Shown here: positions 1 through 8,177 of the stretch, one piece after another
Layout of the letters: every line of letters begins with the position of its first letter
Numbering within the stretch: position 1 is the first letter of the stretch
Assembly: GCA_009992615.1 (NCBI GenBank)
Contig: JAACVA010000077.1
Span: forward strand, 1 to 23,610
Direction: 5' to 3'
DNA: 23,610 nt
Origin: Rhodobacterales bacterium
GTDB lineage: Bacteria; Pseudomonadota; Alphaproteobacteria; Rhodobacterales; Rhodobacteraceae
The notes under the pieces: model-generated
Told to the model about the DNA's origin: nothing
The model's database searches: none
What the model saw: the letters and a program-made list of their open reading frames with translations, nothing else
Program-made: the position numbers and the translations under genes

Positions 1-179
1 TCGCCAATGACGATCTGTCGGTATCGCTGAGCAATGCCGAAGTGCGCGCACGTTATTATGCCGGGGTGCCGGTCAAGCGCGAAATGGGCGAAACCGAAAC
101 CTTTTACGCCATCGACAAGGCCAAGCGGCTTTTGGGCTTCGCGCCACGGCACAGCTGGCGGGACGTGCTGGGCGGTTGA
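1..179 (+). CDS. NAD-dependent epimerase/dehydratase family protein (C-terminal end only)
   Basis: The frame starting at base 3 is open from the window edge to a TGA at 177-179, giving 58 residues; the start lies outside the window. The tail has the look of an extended short-chain dehydrogenase (nucleotide-sugar epimerase type): an Arg/Tyr-rich stretch, then a Tyr-Ala-Ile-Asp-Lys-Ala-Lys segment and the ending LLGFAPRHSWRDVLGG. This resembles the common epimerase ending in which a residue pair plus 'a.r.LGf.P..sw' closes the substrate domain. The catalytic YxxxK and the Rossmann glycines are not in view, so substrate and reaction cannot be named. The other two forward frames hit stops within the first 30 bases. 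Confidence 0.6.
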   Translation, partial: ANDDLSVSLSNAEVRARYYAGVPVKREMGETETFYAIDKAKRLLGFAPRHSWRDVLGG

Positions 180-311
180 CGCGGCGCTCATCACGCGCGC
201 CTTTTCACAGCGGCCAAGGGGGGCGCTTGTTTGAGCGTAACGCGGATCGGGCAACAGGTTTGCTTGGCGCAGGCGGTTCGGATGCCTACATGAGGTGACA
301 AGGAGTGTCCC

Positions 312-1316
312 ATGCAAGAGTTTTCGCTGCTCGATCTGTCGCCCATCCCCGAGGGCAAGACCGCCGCCGATGCGCTGGCCAATACGGCCGATCTCGCCCG
401 TGCTGCGGAACAGGCCGGGTATCACCGTTTTTGGCTGGCCGAACATCACAACATGCCCGGCATCGCCAGCGCAGCGACGGCGATTGTCATCGGCCATGTC
501 GCGGCGGCGACGCAGACCATGCGCATCGGTGCGGGCGGAATCATGCTGCCCAATCACGCCCCGCTTGTCGTGGCCGAACAGTTCGGGACGCTGGCCACGC
601 TTTTTCCCGACCGGATTGACCTGGGACTGGGGCGCGCGCCCGGAACCGACATGGCGACGGCGCGGGCACTGCGCCGGCACATGGCCCCCGATGACAGCTT
701 TCCCCAGGACGTGCAGGAGCTGATCGGTTATTTCGGCGACAGCCCGCGGGGCGCGGTCCAGGCCATTCCGGGGGCCGGCACACGGGTTCCGGTCTGGATT
801 CTCGGGTCAAGCCTGTATGGCGCGCAACTGGCCGCCTTCCTTGGCCTGCCCTATGCTTTCGCCTCGCATTTTGCGCCGGATATGCTGGAAGAGGCGCTGT
901 CGGTCTATCGGTCGATGTTCCGTCCGTCCCGCACGCTTGCCCGCCCCTATGCGATGATGGCCGCCGGCGTCTGCGCCGCAAAAACCGATGCCGAGGCGGA
1001 ATATCTGCGGTCATCCCAGGTTCTTGCCTTTGCAAGACTTCGCACCGGAAATCCGGGCAAGCTGCCTCGTCCTACCGATGATCTGGCGTCGCAGGTTCCG
1101 GCGCCGGTGCTGGCACAGGTGATGCGCGCGCTGGCCTGTTCGGCGACCGGTTCGGCAGAGACAATCCGACAACAGCTTGGCGATCTTGTCGAGCGGTATC
1201 AGCCAGACGAGCTTTTGGTGACGGGGATGATTCACGATCACGCCGCACGGGTCAGATCCTTCGGGATTGCCGCCGACGTGCTGAGGGATCTGCGCAGCAT
1301 GGCAAAGGTTGCCTGA
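312..1316 (+). CDS. LLM-class flavin-dependent oxidoreductase, YhbW-like (luciferase-like group 1)
   Basis: 334 residues, the full length of the bacterial luciferase-like 'group 1' family to which E. coli YhbW belongs. The N-terminus FSLLDLSPIPEGKTAADAL, then GYHRFWLAEHHNMPGIASAA, a GGIMLPNHAPLVVAEQFGTL block and PDRIDLGLGRAPGTD follow E. coli YhbW almost word for word. The fold is a single TIM barrel binding FMN (or F420 in actinobacteria), and reduced flavin is probably supplied by a separate reductase. The true substrate is unknown for this subgroup. The start is well supported: AAGGAG at 300-305 lies 6 bases before the ATG. It stands alone between the epimerase and rsgA, with 132 and 168 base gaps, so it is probably monocistronic. 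Family assignment is firm; function is not. Confidence 0.85.
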   Translation: MQEFSLLDLSPIPEGKTAADALANTADLARAAEQAGYHRFWLAEHHNMPGIASAATAIVIGHVAAATQTMRIGAGGIMLPNHAPLVVAEQFGTLATLFPDRIDLGLGRAPGTDMATARALRRHMAPDDSFPQDVQELIGYFGDSPRGAVQAIPGAGTRVPVWILGSSLYGAQLAAFLGLPYAFASHFAPDMLEEALSVYRSMFRPSRTLARPYAMMAAGVCAAKTDAEAEYLRSSQVLAFARLRTGNPGKLPRPTDDLASQVPAPVLAQVMRALACSATGSAETIRQQLGDLVERYQPDELLVTGMIHDHAARVRSFGIAADVLRDLRSMAKVA

Positions 1317-1484
1317 TCCGTGACCCTGGGCAGACATCCGCGTGACCCGCTGTGCAACAGGAAGGTGACCCAGACGTGTATCCCTCGTTTGTGCCGGGTG
1401 TCTCATTGTGCCATTGCCCCGCGTTGATCCGCCCCGCCACAGATCGCCGCAGGGCCGGGCCTGTCGGGTTCCAAGGGGGCCTTC

Positions 1485-2543
1485 ATGACCGATGCTGATC
1501 TGACACTGACCGATCTCGGATGGTCGGCGCACTTTGCATCGCAACTGGACAGTGACGATGCGGCACGGTTCACGCCGTTGCGTGTGACAGCCGTCACGCG
1601 CGATTCCCTGATCGGGCTGGGGCCGGATGGCGCCCATCCCTTGATCCCGCCCAGCGCGGACAGTACGGGCGACTATGCCGTGGGCGACTGGGTGCTGACG
1701 GACGCGGCGACCGGACGGGTCACACGCCGCCTCGAACGTCATTCGCTGTTGCAGCGCCGCGCGGCAGGCACCGGGCGCGACGTACAGTTGATTGCCGCCA
1801 ATATCGACACGCTGTTCATTGTCACCTCGTGCAATGCCGATTTCAACGCGGCGCGGCTGGAACGCTATCTGGTGCTGGCCGCCGAGGCCGGGGTGGCACC
1901 GGTTATCCTGCTGACCAAGGCCGATATGGCGGATACTGCCGACTATCTGGCGCAGGCCCGCGCGCTGGCCCGCGATGTGCCGGTCGAGGCGCTGAACGCA
2001 ACGGATCCGGCGGCGGTCGATGTCATGACGCGGTGGTTGCGGCATGGGCGCACCGGGGCGCTGGTGGGCAGTTCGGGGGTGGGCAAGACGACGCTGCTGA
2101 ACGCGCTGACCGCCCGTGGCGAAGCGACGCAGGCGATCCGCGAAGACGATGCGCGGGGCCGTCACACCACCACGGCGCGCGGGTTGTTTCCGGCGAGGGG
2201 CGGCAGTTGGCTGGTCGATACGCCGGGGATGCGGGCGATCCGGCTGTCAGACGTGTCCGACGGGATCGGTGTGGTGTTTTCCGATCTGGTGGAGCTTGCG
2301 GCGCAGTGCCGGTTCAACGATTGCGCCCACGCGGCCGAGCCGGGCTGTGCGGTGCAGGCCGCCATCGCGCGGGGTGACGTTCAGGCCGAAAGGCTGGTGC
2401 GCTGGCAAAAACTGACCGGCGAAGAGGCACAGAATTCAAACAGTCTGAATGAAAGCCGCCGGCGTGACCGGTCGTTGCAGAAACAATACCGCACGGCCAA
2501 GCCAAGACGCCCTTACAAGGACGACGATGGGCAGTCCCGCTGA
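1485..2543 (+). CDS. rsgA: Ribosome small-subunit-dependent GTPase RsgA
   Basis: 352 residues. RsgA is a GTPase that checks late maturation of the 30S subunit and releases RbfA. The sequence shows the family's circularly permuted GTPase order: an N-terminal OB-like region (about 20-100), then G4 TKAD at 144-147, G1 GSSGVGKTTL at 195-204, the G2 region with HTTTARG near 227-233, and G3 DTPGMR at 245-250. It ends in the zinc knuckle CRFNDCAHAAEPGC, with Cys275, Cys280, His282 and Cys288. The C-terminal tail is basic (RRRDRSLQKQYR and KPRRPYK), typical for rRNA contact. A purine-rich CAAGGGGG precedes the ATG. It is followed after 88 bases by dnaX on the same strand. All catalytic elements are present. 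Confidence 0.95.
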   Translation: MTDADLTLTDLGWSAHFASQLDSDDAARFTPLRVTAVTRDSLIGLGPDGAHPLIPPSADSTGDYAVGDWVLTDAATGRVTRRLERHSLLQRRAAGTGRDVQLIAANIDTLFIVTSCNADFNAARLERYLVLAAEAGVAPVILLTKADMADTADYLAQARALARDVPVEALNATDPAAVDVMTRWLRHGRTGALVGSSGVGKTTLLNALTARGEATQAIREDDARGRHTTTARGLFPARGGSWLVDTPGMRAIRLSDVSDGIGVVFSDLVELAAQCRFNDCAHAAEPGCAVQAAIARGDVQAERLVRWQKLTGEEAQNSNSLNESRRRDRSLQKQYRTAKPRRPYKDDDGQSR

Positions 2544-2631
2544 TCGCTGTTCGGACAGCCCACCGTTTACGCCGCCGCTGCCCCGCCCTAGACTGCAACA
2601 GCAGATCCGCCGCCGAATCCCCCGAGGCCCG

Positions 2632-4368
2632 ATGTCCGATGCCCCTGCCTATGTCGTGCTTGCGCGCAAGTACCGCCCCGCAACCTTTGCCGATCTGATC
2701 GGCCAGGATGCGATGGTGCGCACCCTGAGCAACGCGTTCAAGGCTGATCGCATTGCCCAGGCATTCATCATGACGGGCATCCGCGGCATCGGCAAAACCA
2801 CCACGGCGCGGATCATCGCCAAGGGCATGAATTGTATCGGCCCCGATGGCACCGGCGGGCCAACCACCACGCCTTGTGGCCTGTGCAAACCCTGTGTCGG
2901 CATTGCCGAGGGGCGGTTTTTCGATGTGCTGGAGATCGACGCCGCCTCGTCCACCGGGGTGGACAACGTGCGCGAACTGAACGCCATGGCCAACACCCGC
3001 CCGGCCGAGGGGCGCTACAAGATCTTCATCATCGACGAAGTGCATATGCTGTCCACCGCTGCGTTCAACGCGCTTCTGAAAACGCTTGAGGAACCGCCGC
3101 CGCACACGAAATTCATCATGGCCACGACGGAGATCCGCAAGGTGCCGGTGACCGTTCTGTCGCGTTGTCAGCGGTTTGATCTGCGCCGGATCGAACCCGA
3201 AGTGATGATTGCCCATCTGGAAAAAATCGCCAGTCTGGAAGGCGCGCAGGTGTCGCGCGATGCCCTTGCACTGATCACCCGTGCCGCCGAGGGTTCGGTG
3301 CGCGACGCGCTGTCGCTGCTGGATCAGGCGATCGGCCATGGTGCGGGCGAAACCACCGCCGATCAGGTGCGCGCCATGCTGGGCCTGGCCGACCGCGGGC
3401 GGGTGTTGGATCTGTTCGACCGGATCGTCGGCGGCGATGCGGCGGGGGCCTTGTCCGAGGTGGCGGCACAATATGCCGATGGCGCCGATCCCATGGCGGT
3501 GCTGCGCGATCTGGCTGAGATCACCCATTGGATCAGTGTCGTCAAGATCACACCGGATGCCGCCGAAGACCCGACAATCGGCCCCGATGAACGGGCGCGC
3601 GGCCTCATGATGGCTGACAGGTTGCCGATGCGGGTGCTGACGCGGATGTGGCAAATGCTGCTGAAGGCGCTGGAAGAGGTGGCCCATGCCCCCAATGCGA
3701 TGATGGCCGCCGAAATGGCGATCATCCGCCTGACCCATGTGGCCGATTTGCCCAGCCCCGAAGAGATCCTGCGCAAATTGCCCGACGCTCCACGCGGCAA
3801 CCCGGCCACAGCCCAGGCCGCCGGTGTTGGTGCCGGTGCTGCGCCGCCGCCTCCCGGCCCTCGGGCCATCGCCCCGCGCATCGCCAGCGGCGCCGCCCCG
3901 GCCCTTATGGTCCGGCCTGACACGGCGCTGGCCCGGTTTGCCAGCTTTGACACCATCGTCGAGCTGATCCGCGCCAACCGCGATGCCAAGCTGTTGATCG
4001 AGGTTGAAACCTGCGTGCAACTGGCGGCCTACGCCCCCGGCCGGATCGAGTTTGTGCCGACCGACACCGCCCCGCGCGATCTGGCCGCGCGGCTGGCCCA
4101 GCGATTGCAACTGTGGACCGGCGCGCGGTGGGCGGTTACCCTGGTGAACACCGGCGGTGCCGAAACCATTGCCGCGCGGCGCGACGCCGAAACCGATGAT
4201 CTGAAAACCCGGGTGCGTGCCCATCCGTTGATGCAGGCGGTGCTGTTGGCCTTCCCCAAGGCCGAGATCACCGAGATCCGCACGCCCGAAGCGCTCAGCG
4301 CGCAAGCTGCGGAACAGGCCCTGCCCGAAGTGCCCGACGAATGGGATCCATTCGAGGATGACGCCTGA
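2632..4368 (+). CDS. dnaX: DNA polymerase III subunit gamma/tau
   Basis: 578 residues from the ATG at 2632. The open frame extends upstream to 2449, but that part overlaps rsgA and lacks family sequence, whereas MSDAPAYVVLARKYRPATF is the standard DnaX beginning. DnaX is the AAA+ ATPase of the clamp loader. Visible motifs: Walker A GIRGIGKTT at 49-57, zinc module Cys68, Cys82, Cys85 and Cys88, Walker B IIDEVHML at 133-140, sensor 1 near ATTE 164-167, and the SRC arginine-finger motif at 177-179. A proline/alanine-rich linker follows near residues 385-425, then a C-terminal domain that ends in the acidic DEWDPFEDD typical of alphaproteobacteria. No clear gamma-making frameshift site is seen where E. 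coli has it. It is the first gene of the conserved dnaX-ybaB-recR group. Confidence 0.96.
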   Translation: MSDAPAYVVLARKYRPATFADLIGQDAMVRTLSNAFKADRIAQAFIMTGIRGIGKTTTARIIAKGMNCIGPDGTGGPTTTPCGLCKPCVGIAEGRFFDVLEIDAASSTGVDNVRELNAMANTRPAEGRYKIFIIDEVHMLSTAAFNALLKTLEEPPPHTKFIMATTEIRKVPVTVLSRCQRFDLRRIEPEVMIAHLEKIASLEGAQVSRDALALITRAAEGSVRDALSLLDQAIGHGAGETTADQVRAMLGLADRGRVLDLFDRIVGGDAAGALSEVAAQYADGADPMAVLRDLAEITHWISVVKITPDAAEDPTIGPDERARGLMMADRLPMRVLTRMWQMLLKALEEVAHAPNAMMAAEMAIIRLTHVADLPSPEEILRKLPDAPRGNPATAQAAGVGAGAAPPPPGPRAIAPRIASGAAPALMVRPDTALARFASFDTIVELIRANRDAKLLIEVETCVQLAAYAPGRIEFVPTDTAPRDLAARLAQRLQLWTGARWAVTLVNTGGAETIAARRDAETDDLKTRVRAHPLMQAVLLAFPKAEITEIRTPEALSAQAAEQALPEVPDEWDPFEDDA

Positions 4369-4444
4369 ACAGCATGACCCGCCCTTGTGACAGGACGCCG
4401 CCGTGGGTATCTGTCAGACATCACGCTTATCAAGGAGAGTACGA

Positions 4445-4798
4445 ATGATGAAAGGGTTGGGTGGATTGGCCGGACTGGGCGATATGGGCAAGATGATGAA
4501 GGCCGCCCAGGAAATGCAAGGCAAGATGGCCGAGATGCAGGCACAGCTTGAAACCACCATGGTCACCGGTGAATCCGGCGCCGGGTTGGTCAAGGCGACG
4601 GCGACGGCCAAGGGCGTGCTGACCGCGCTGGACATAGATCCGTCGATTTTCAACGCTGATGAGAAAGAGGTTGTCGAAGACCTGATCCTCGCAGCGATCA
4701 AGGATGCCCAGCAAAAGGCCGCCGCGAAATCGCAAGAGGAAATGTCGAAACTGACCGAAGGTCTGGGCCTGCCCCCCGGCATGAAACTGCCGTTCTGA
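4445..4798 (+). CDS. ybaB: YbaB/EbfC family nucleoid-associated protein
   Basis: 117 residues. This small dimeric DNA-binding protein is nearly always encoded between dnaX and recR, as here. It starts with a glycine/methionine-rich segment (MMKGLGGLAGLGDMGKMMK), followed by a long helix of Gln/Met/Lys (QEMQGKMAEMQAQLE), the central strand region with GAGLVKATATAKG, and an Ala/Lys-rich helix; it ends GLPPGMKLPF. These are all family hallmarks. The open frame begins at 4403, but AAGGAG at 4432-4437 sits 7 bases before the ATG at 4445, and the family N-terminus begins there, so 4445 is chosen (4448 is a second Met directly after). It lies 76 bases after dnaX and is probably cotranscribed with it. 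Confidence 0.93.
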   Translation: MMKGLGGLAGLGDMGKMMKAAQEMQGKMAEMQAQLETTMVTGESGAGLVKATATAKGVLTALDIDPSIFNADEKEVVEDLILAAIKDAQQKAAAKSQEEMSKLTEGLGLPPGMKLPF

Positions 4799-4830
4799 CA
4801 GGCATCTATTGCCCGGTTCAAGGCGTGGTG

Positions 4831-4860
4831 CAAGGCCCCGATCAAGGCCCCGACCAAGGC
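4831..4860. repeat. Short tandem repeat, 12-base unit, 2.5 copies
   Basis: The unit CAAGGCCCCGAT occurs at 4831-4842, again as CAAGGCCCCGAC at 4843-4854, and as a partial CAAGGC at 4855-4860. A related TTCAAGGC lies just upstream near 4818. It falls in the 138-base gap between ybaB and recR and has no coding role that I can see. It may simply reflect local slippage. Confidence 0.7.
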
Positions 4861-4884
4861 TTGCCCTCGGCGCAAGCGTCGGTT

Positions 4885-4905
4885 TTCTTCTTGCCCAAAA
4901 TACTC
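4885..4905 (-). repeat. Dispersed intergenic element, copy A
   Basis: On the minus strand the bases read GAGTATTT, then TG, then GGCAAGAAGAA. The same 21-base pattern recurs at 13039-13059 and 13196-13216, with a diverged copy at 17207-17228. This copy lies between ybaB and recR but points against both genes, so it is not a simple 3' terminator of a neighbour. Confidence 0.75.
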
Positions 4906-4936
4906 GAATCCTGCCCTCACCTCCGGATCCCCCCGT

Positions 4937-5536
4937 ATGAGCCGTGCGCCCAGTGACATCGACACCCTGATCGAGCTGATGGCGCGGCTGCCCGGCCTTG
5001 GCCCCCGTTCTGCCCGCCGCGCGGTGTTGCACCTGATCAAGAAGCGGGGGCAATTGCTCGCCCCTCTGGCCGCCGCGATGCAGCGGGTGGGCGACACGGC
5101 GCGCGAATGTGTCACTTGTGGCAATATCGGCGCCGCCGATCAATGCCCGATCTGCACCAACCCCGGGCGGGAAACCGGTGAAATCTGCGTGGTGGAAGAT
5201 GTGGCCGATCTCTGGGCGATGGAGCGAGGCGGCATGTTCAAGGGCCGCTATCACGTTCTGGGCGGCACATTGTCGGCGCTGGATGCCATCGGCCCGGAAG
5301 ACCTGCACATCCCCCGCCTTGTCGACCGGCTGAGCCGTGAAAACGTGCGCGAGGTGATTCTGGCGCTGAACGCAACTGTCGATGGTCAGACCACCGCCCA
5401 TTACATCGCCGAACAGGTCGAAGGTCTGGGCGTGGCGGTGACCAGCCTGGCGCAGGGGGTGCCCATCGGGGGTGAGTTGGATTACCTCGACGATGGCACG
5501 ATCAGCGCCGCGCTGAAGGCCCGCCGCGCATTCTGA
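4937..5536 (+). CDS. recR: Recombination mediator protein RecR
   Basis: 199 residues, the normal length. RecR acts with RecO (and RecF) to load RecA on gapped DNA. Visible in order: a helix-hairpin-helix with LPGLGPRSARRA at about 18-29, the C4 zinc finger with Cys58, Cys61, Cys70 and Cys73, and a Toprim domain from about residue 80 (EICVVEDVADLWAMERGG, with the acidic residues typical of the fold). Then come the conserved YHVLGG, the ALNATVDGQTTAHYI block, and the Walker-B-like tail LAQGVPIGGELDYLDDGTI. The ATG at 4937 matches the family start, although the Shine-Dalgarno signal is poor. It closes the dnaX-ybaB-recR group and converges on pheT with only 26 bases between the stop codons. Confidence 0.96.
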   Translation: MSRAPSDIDTLIELMARLPGLGPRSARRAVLHLIKKRGQLLAPLAAAMQRVGDTARECVTCGNIGAADQCPICTNPGRETGEICVVEDVADLWAMERGGMFKGRYHVLGGTLSALDAIGPEDLHIPRLVDRLSRENVREVILALNATVDGQTTAHYIAEQVEGLGVAVTSLAQGVPIGGELDYLDDGTISAALKARRAF

Positions 5537-5562
5537 GACGCGCGAAAGGCAGCGATGTCCGC

Positions 5563-7959
5563 CTAACCGCGCAGCGCGCCACCCGTGGCTTTGGTGACCT
5601 TTTCGATGATCTTTGCCGACACCGCCTCGATCTCCTTGTCGGTCAGGGTGGCCTCTTTCGGTTGCAGGCGCACGGTGATGGCAAGGGATTTGCGCCCTTC
5701 GCCCAGTGAACCGCCGACAAACTGATCGAACACCCGCACCTCCGAGATCAGAGCCTTGTCGGCCCCGGCGGCGGCGTTCACCAGCGTCAGCGCCTCGACC
5801 CGTGCATCAACCACAAAGGCAAAGTCACGCTCGACCGGTTGCAGGTCGGACAGGATCAGCGGCGCGCGGGTCGCCCCGGTGTTGCGCGGCAGCGGCACCT
5901 CGGCGGGCCACAACGTGAAGGCCATGGCGGGGCCCTTCACATCCATGGCGCGCAGGATGCGCGGATGTACCTCACCGAACACGCCCAGCACCTTCTTCGG
6001 CCCCAGACAGATCGTGCCATGCCGACCGGGATGCCACCAGGCGTTGCCGCCGCGCAGGATCTGCACCTTGGCCGGCGCGCCAATGGCGGCCAGCGCCGCC
6101 TCGGCATCGGCCTTGACATCATAGATGTCGACGGCGCGGGATGCGCCATGCACATCCTTTGGCCCGGTGCGCCCGATCAGCAGACCGGTGGCCAGCATGT
6201 GCTGTTCGCCCGGTTCGCCACCATGGAACGCCGCGCCCACCTCGAACAGGGCCATGTCGGTGATGCCGCGCGCCTGATTGCGCCGTGCCGCCTGCAACAA
6301 CCCGGGCAGCAGGGCAGGGCGCAGGTGCGACAAGTCGGCCGAAATCGGGTTTTCCAGCATCGTCGCATCATCACCGCCGTCAAACAGCGCGGCACTGGCG
6401 CGGTCGACAAAGCTGTAGGTGACGCATTCGTTGTACCCCAGCGCGGCGATGGTGCGGCGCAGCATCTGTTCGCGCTTCTGCATCGGGGTCAGGATCGGTT
6501 TCGGCACCCCCGCCGTGGCCCGCGCCATCGGCTGACCCTTGAGCAGGGTCAGCGACGCGATGCGCGCCACTTCCTCGACCAGATCGGCCTCGCCCTGCAT
6601 ATCGGGGCGCCAACTGGGCACATGGGCCATATCGCCCTGCATCGCGAACCCCAGCGCCGTCAGCGTCGCGCGTTGTGTGTCGGGGTCGATCGCCATACCC
6701 ACCAAAGATTGCACCCGGTCGGTGTCCAAACGATACGCGCGGGCATGGTCGGGGGCGGCGCCGGCCTGCACCACCTCCGATGCCTCGCCACCGCAGAGAT
6801 CCAGCACCATCCGCGTGGCCGCTTCCAGTCCCGGCAGGGTGAACGCCGGATCGACGCCGCGTTCGAATCTGTACCGCGCGTCGGAATTGATCTTCAGCGC
6901 GCGGCCGGTGTGGGCGATCGTCACCGGGTCCCACCAGGCGGATTCGACGAACACGGTCACCGTGTCGTCGCCACACCCCGAGGCGGCGCCGCCCATGATG
7001 CCCGCGATGCTTTCGGGTTCGGAATCGTCGGAAATCACCATCTGGCCTGCCGACAGGGTATATTCGCGGTCGTCCAACGCCATCAGGGTTTCGTCGCCCT
7101 TTGCGCGGTGCACCCGCAGCCCGCCCTGCATCTTGTCCACGTCGAACACATGCAACGGGCGGTTCTGGTCGTAGGTGAAGAAGTTGGTGATATCCACCAA
7201 GGCCGAGATCGGGCGCAACCCGATGGCGCGCAGCCGCTGTTGCAGCCATTTGGGCGAGGGGCCGTTTTTCACCCCCCTTATCACCCGCCCCGCGAAATGC
7301 GGGCAGCCGTCCAGCGTGTCGGCGTCGATGGTGACGGAGACGGGGCAGGGGAAGGCGCCCGGCACGGGGGCGATGGCCAGCGGTTTGAGGGTGCCAAGGC
7401 CCCGCGCCGCAAGGTCGCGGGCGATGCCGCGCACGCCCAGGGCATCGGGGCGGTTGGGGGTGATGGCAATCTCGATCACCGGGTCCACCTTTGCCGGGTC
7501 ATTCATCGCCAGCCAGTCGGTGAATTTCTGGCCCACCTCGCCCGAGGGCAATTCGATGATGCCGTCGTGTTCGTCGGACAGTTCAAGCTCGCGCTCGCTG
7601 GCCATCATGCCGTGGCTCTCGACGCCACGGATGTTGCCCACCGACAGGGTCACGTCGATGCCCGGCACGTAATCGCCCGGCTTGGCCAGCACCACGGTGA
7701 TGCCCGCCCGCGCATTCGGCGCGCCACAGACGATCTGCTTGTCGCCCTCGTCGGTTTCCACCACGCAGACCCGCAGACGGTCGGCATCGGGGTGTTGTTC
7801 GGCAGTCTTGACCTTGGCGAGCGTGAAGGACTTCAGCCGCGCGGCAGGGTCGGTGACGCCTTCGACCTCAAGGCCGAGGTCGGTGAGCGTCTCGGCGATC
7901 TCGTCCACGGTGGCGGTGGTGTCGAGGTGGGTTTTGAGCCAGGAGAGGGTGAATTTCAT
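5563..7959 (-). CDS. pheT: Phenylalanyl-tRNA synthetase beta subunit
   Basis: 798 residues, normal for the bacterial beta chain; with PheS it forms the (alpha-beta)2 enzyme that charges tRNA-Phe. Domains read in order: N-terminal MKFTLSWLKTHLD; the EMAP/OB tRNA-binding domain (residues about 40-150); the B3/B4 editing region containing ITPNRPDALGVRGIARDLA (the opening of the central core) and FTYDQNRPLHVFD; the B5 domain; the catalytic-like core; and the C-terminal anticodon-binding FDX-ACB domain beginning near LQPVERDFAFVVDARVEA. The frame is open 16 codons further upstream, but the family start is MKFTLSWLK at 7959, with a GGAAGG ribosome site just before it. That ATG overlaps the TGA of the preceding 71-codon gene (ATGA), suggesting coupled translation. 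Confidence 0.96.
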   Translation of the reverse strand: MKFTLSWLKTHLDTTATVDEIAETLTDLGLEVEGVTDPAARLKSFTLAKVKTAEQHPDADRLRVCVVETDEGDKQIVCGAPNARAGITVVLAKPGDYVPGIDVTLSVGNIRGVESHGMMASERELELSDEHDGIIELPSGEVGQKFTDWLAMNDPAKVDPVIEIAITPNRPDALGVRGIARDLAARGLGTLKPLAIAPVPGAFPCPVSVTIDADTLDGCPHFAGRVIRGVKNGPSPKWLQQRLRAIGLRPISALVDITNFFTYDQNRPLHVFDVDKMQGGLRVHRAKGDETLMALDDREYTLSAGQMVISDDSEPESIAGIMGGAASGCGDDTVTVFVESAWWDPVTIAHTGRALKINSDARYRFERGVDPAFTLPGLEAATRMVLDLCGGEASEVVQAGAAPDHARAYRLDTDRVQSLVGMAIDPDTQRATLTALGFAMQGDMAHVPSWRPDMQGEADLVEEVARIASLTLLKGQPMARATAGVPKPILTPMQKREQMLRRTIAALGYNECVTYSFVDRASAALFDGGDDATMLENPISADLSHLRPALLPGLLQAARRNQARGITDMALFEVGAAFHGGEPGEQHMLATGLLIGRTGPKDVHGASRAVDIYDVKADAEAALAAIGAPAKVQILRGGNAWWHPGRHGTICLGPKKVLGVFGEVHPRILRAMDVKGPAMAFTLWPAEVPLPRNTGATRAPLILSDLQPVERDFAFVVDARVEALTLVNAAAGADKALISEVRVFDQFVGGSLGEGRKSLAITVRLQPKEATLTDKEIEAVSAKIIEKVTKATGGALRG

Positions 7960-8171
7960 CGGTCTGCCTTCCGAGATGGGTCCGAGGTGCGATGGGCCGC
8001 TGCCCATTTCCCGACAAGCCAGGCCGGGATCAGGACAATGCCCCAGCCAATGGCGTTTATCAAAGTGAGCCGCAGCTTTACCGCTTCTTCCACTTTATCC
8101 GACGACCAAAGAACCATATGGGCCGCGAGGATGACGAACAGAAGCAAAGCCAAGGCAGCGCGATGTGACAT
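7956..8171 (-). CDS. Small two-helix membrane protein inside the pheST operon
   Basis: 71 residues, not recognised. It begins 6 bases after the pheS stop and its TGA overlaps the pheT ATG, so it sits exactly in the operon with no slack. Two hydrophobic spans are visible: residues about 5-22 (ALALLLFVILAAHMVLW) and about 38-57 (LINAIGWGIVLIPAWLVGKW), separated by a charged loop (SSDKVEEAVKLRL) and followed by a basic/polar tail (AHRTSDPSRKADR). A GGAG lies upstream, inside the end of pheS. The long antisense open frame over this region is a GC-rich shadow. The tight packing and clear membrane pattern argue that it is a real gene. No function is claimed. Confidence 0.72.
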   Translation of the reverse strand: MSHRAALALLLFVILAAHMVLWSSDKVEEAVKLRLTLINAIGWGIVLIPAWLVGKWAAAHRTSDPSRKADR

Positions 8172-8177
8172 GGGCGG

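Noticed and set aside
180..311. Possible terminator after the epimerase gene fragment (GCGCC ... GGCGC followed by TTGTTT)
   Set aside because: The stem is only about five pairs, with a loop of more than 15 bases and mismatches; too weak to call.
3217..3228. Run of six A in dnaX as a possible frameshift site for gamma production
   Set aside because: It lies in the AAA+ domain near residue 198, too early for a functional gamma form, and lacks the downstream hairpin and position seen in E. coli.
2314..4305. 663-codon minus-strand open frame opposite dnaX
   Set aside because: It is a GC-rich shadow of dnaX: low-complexity Gly/Arg/His sequence, no family motif, and dnaX is unmistakable on the other strand.
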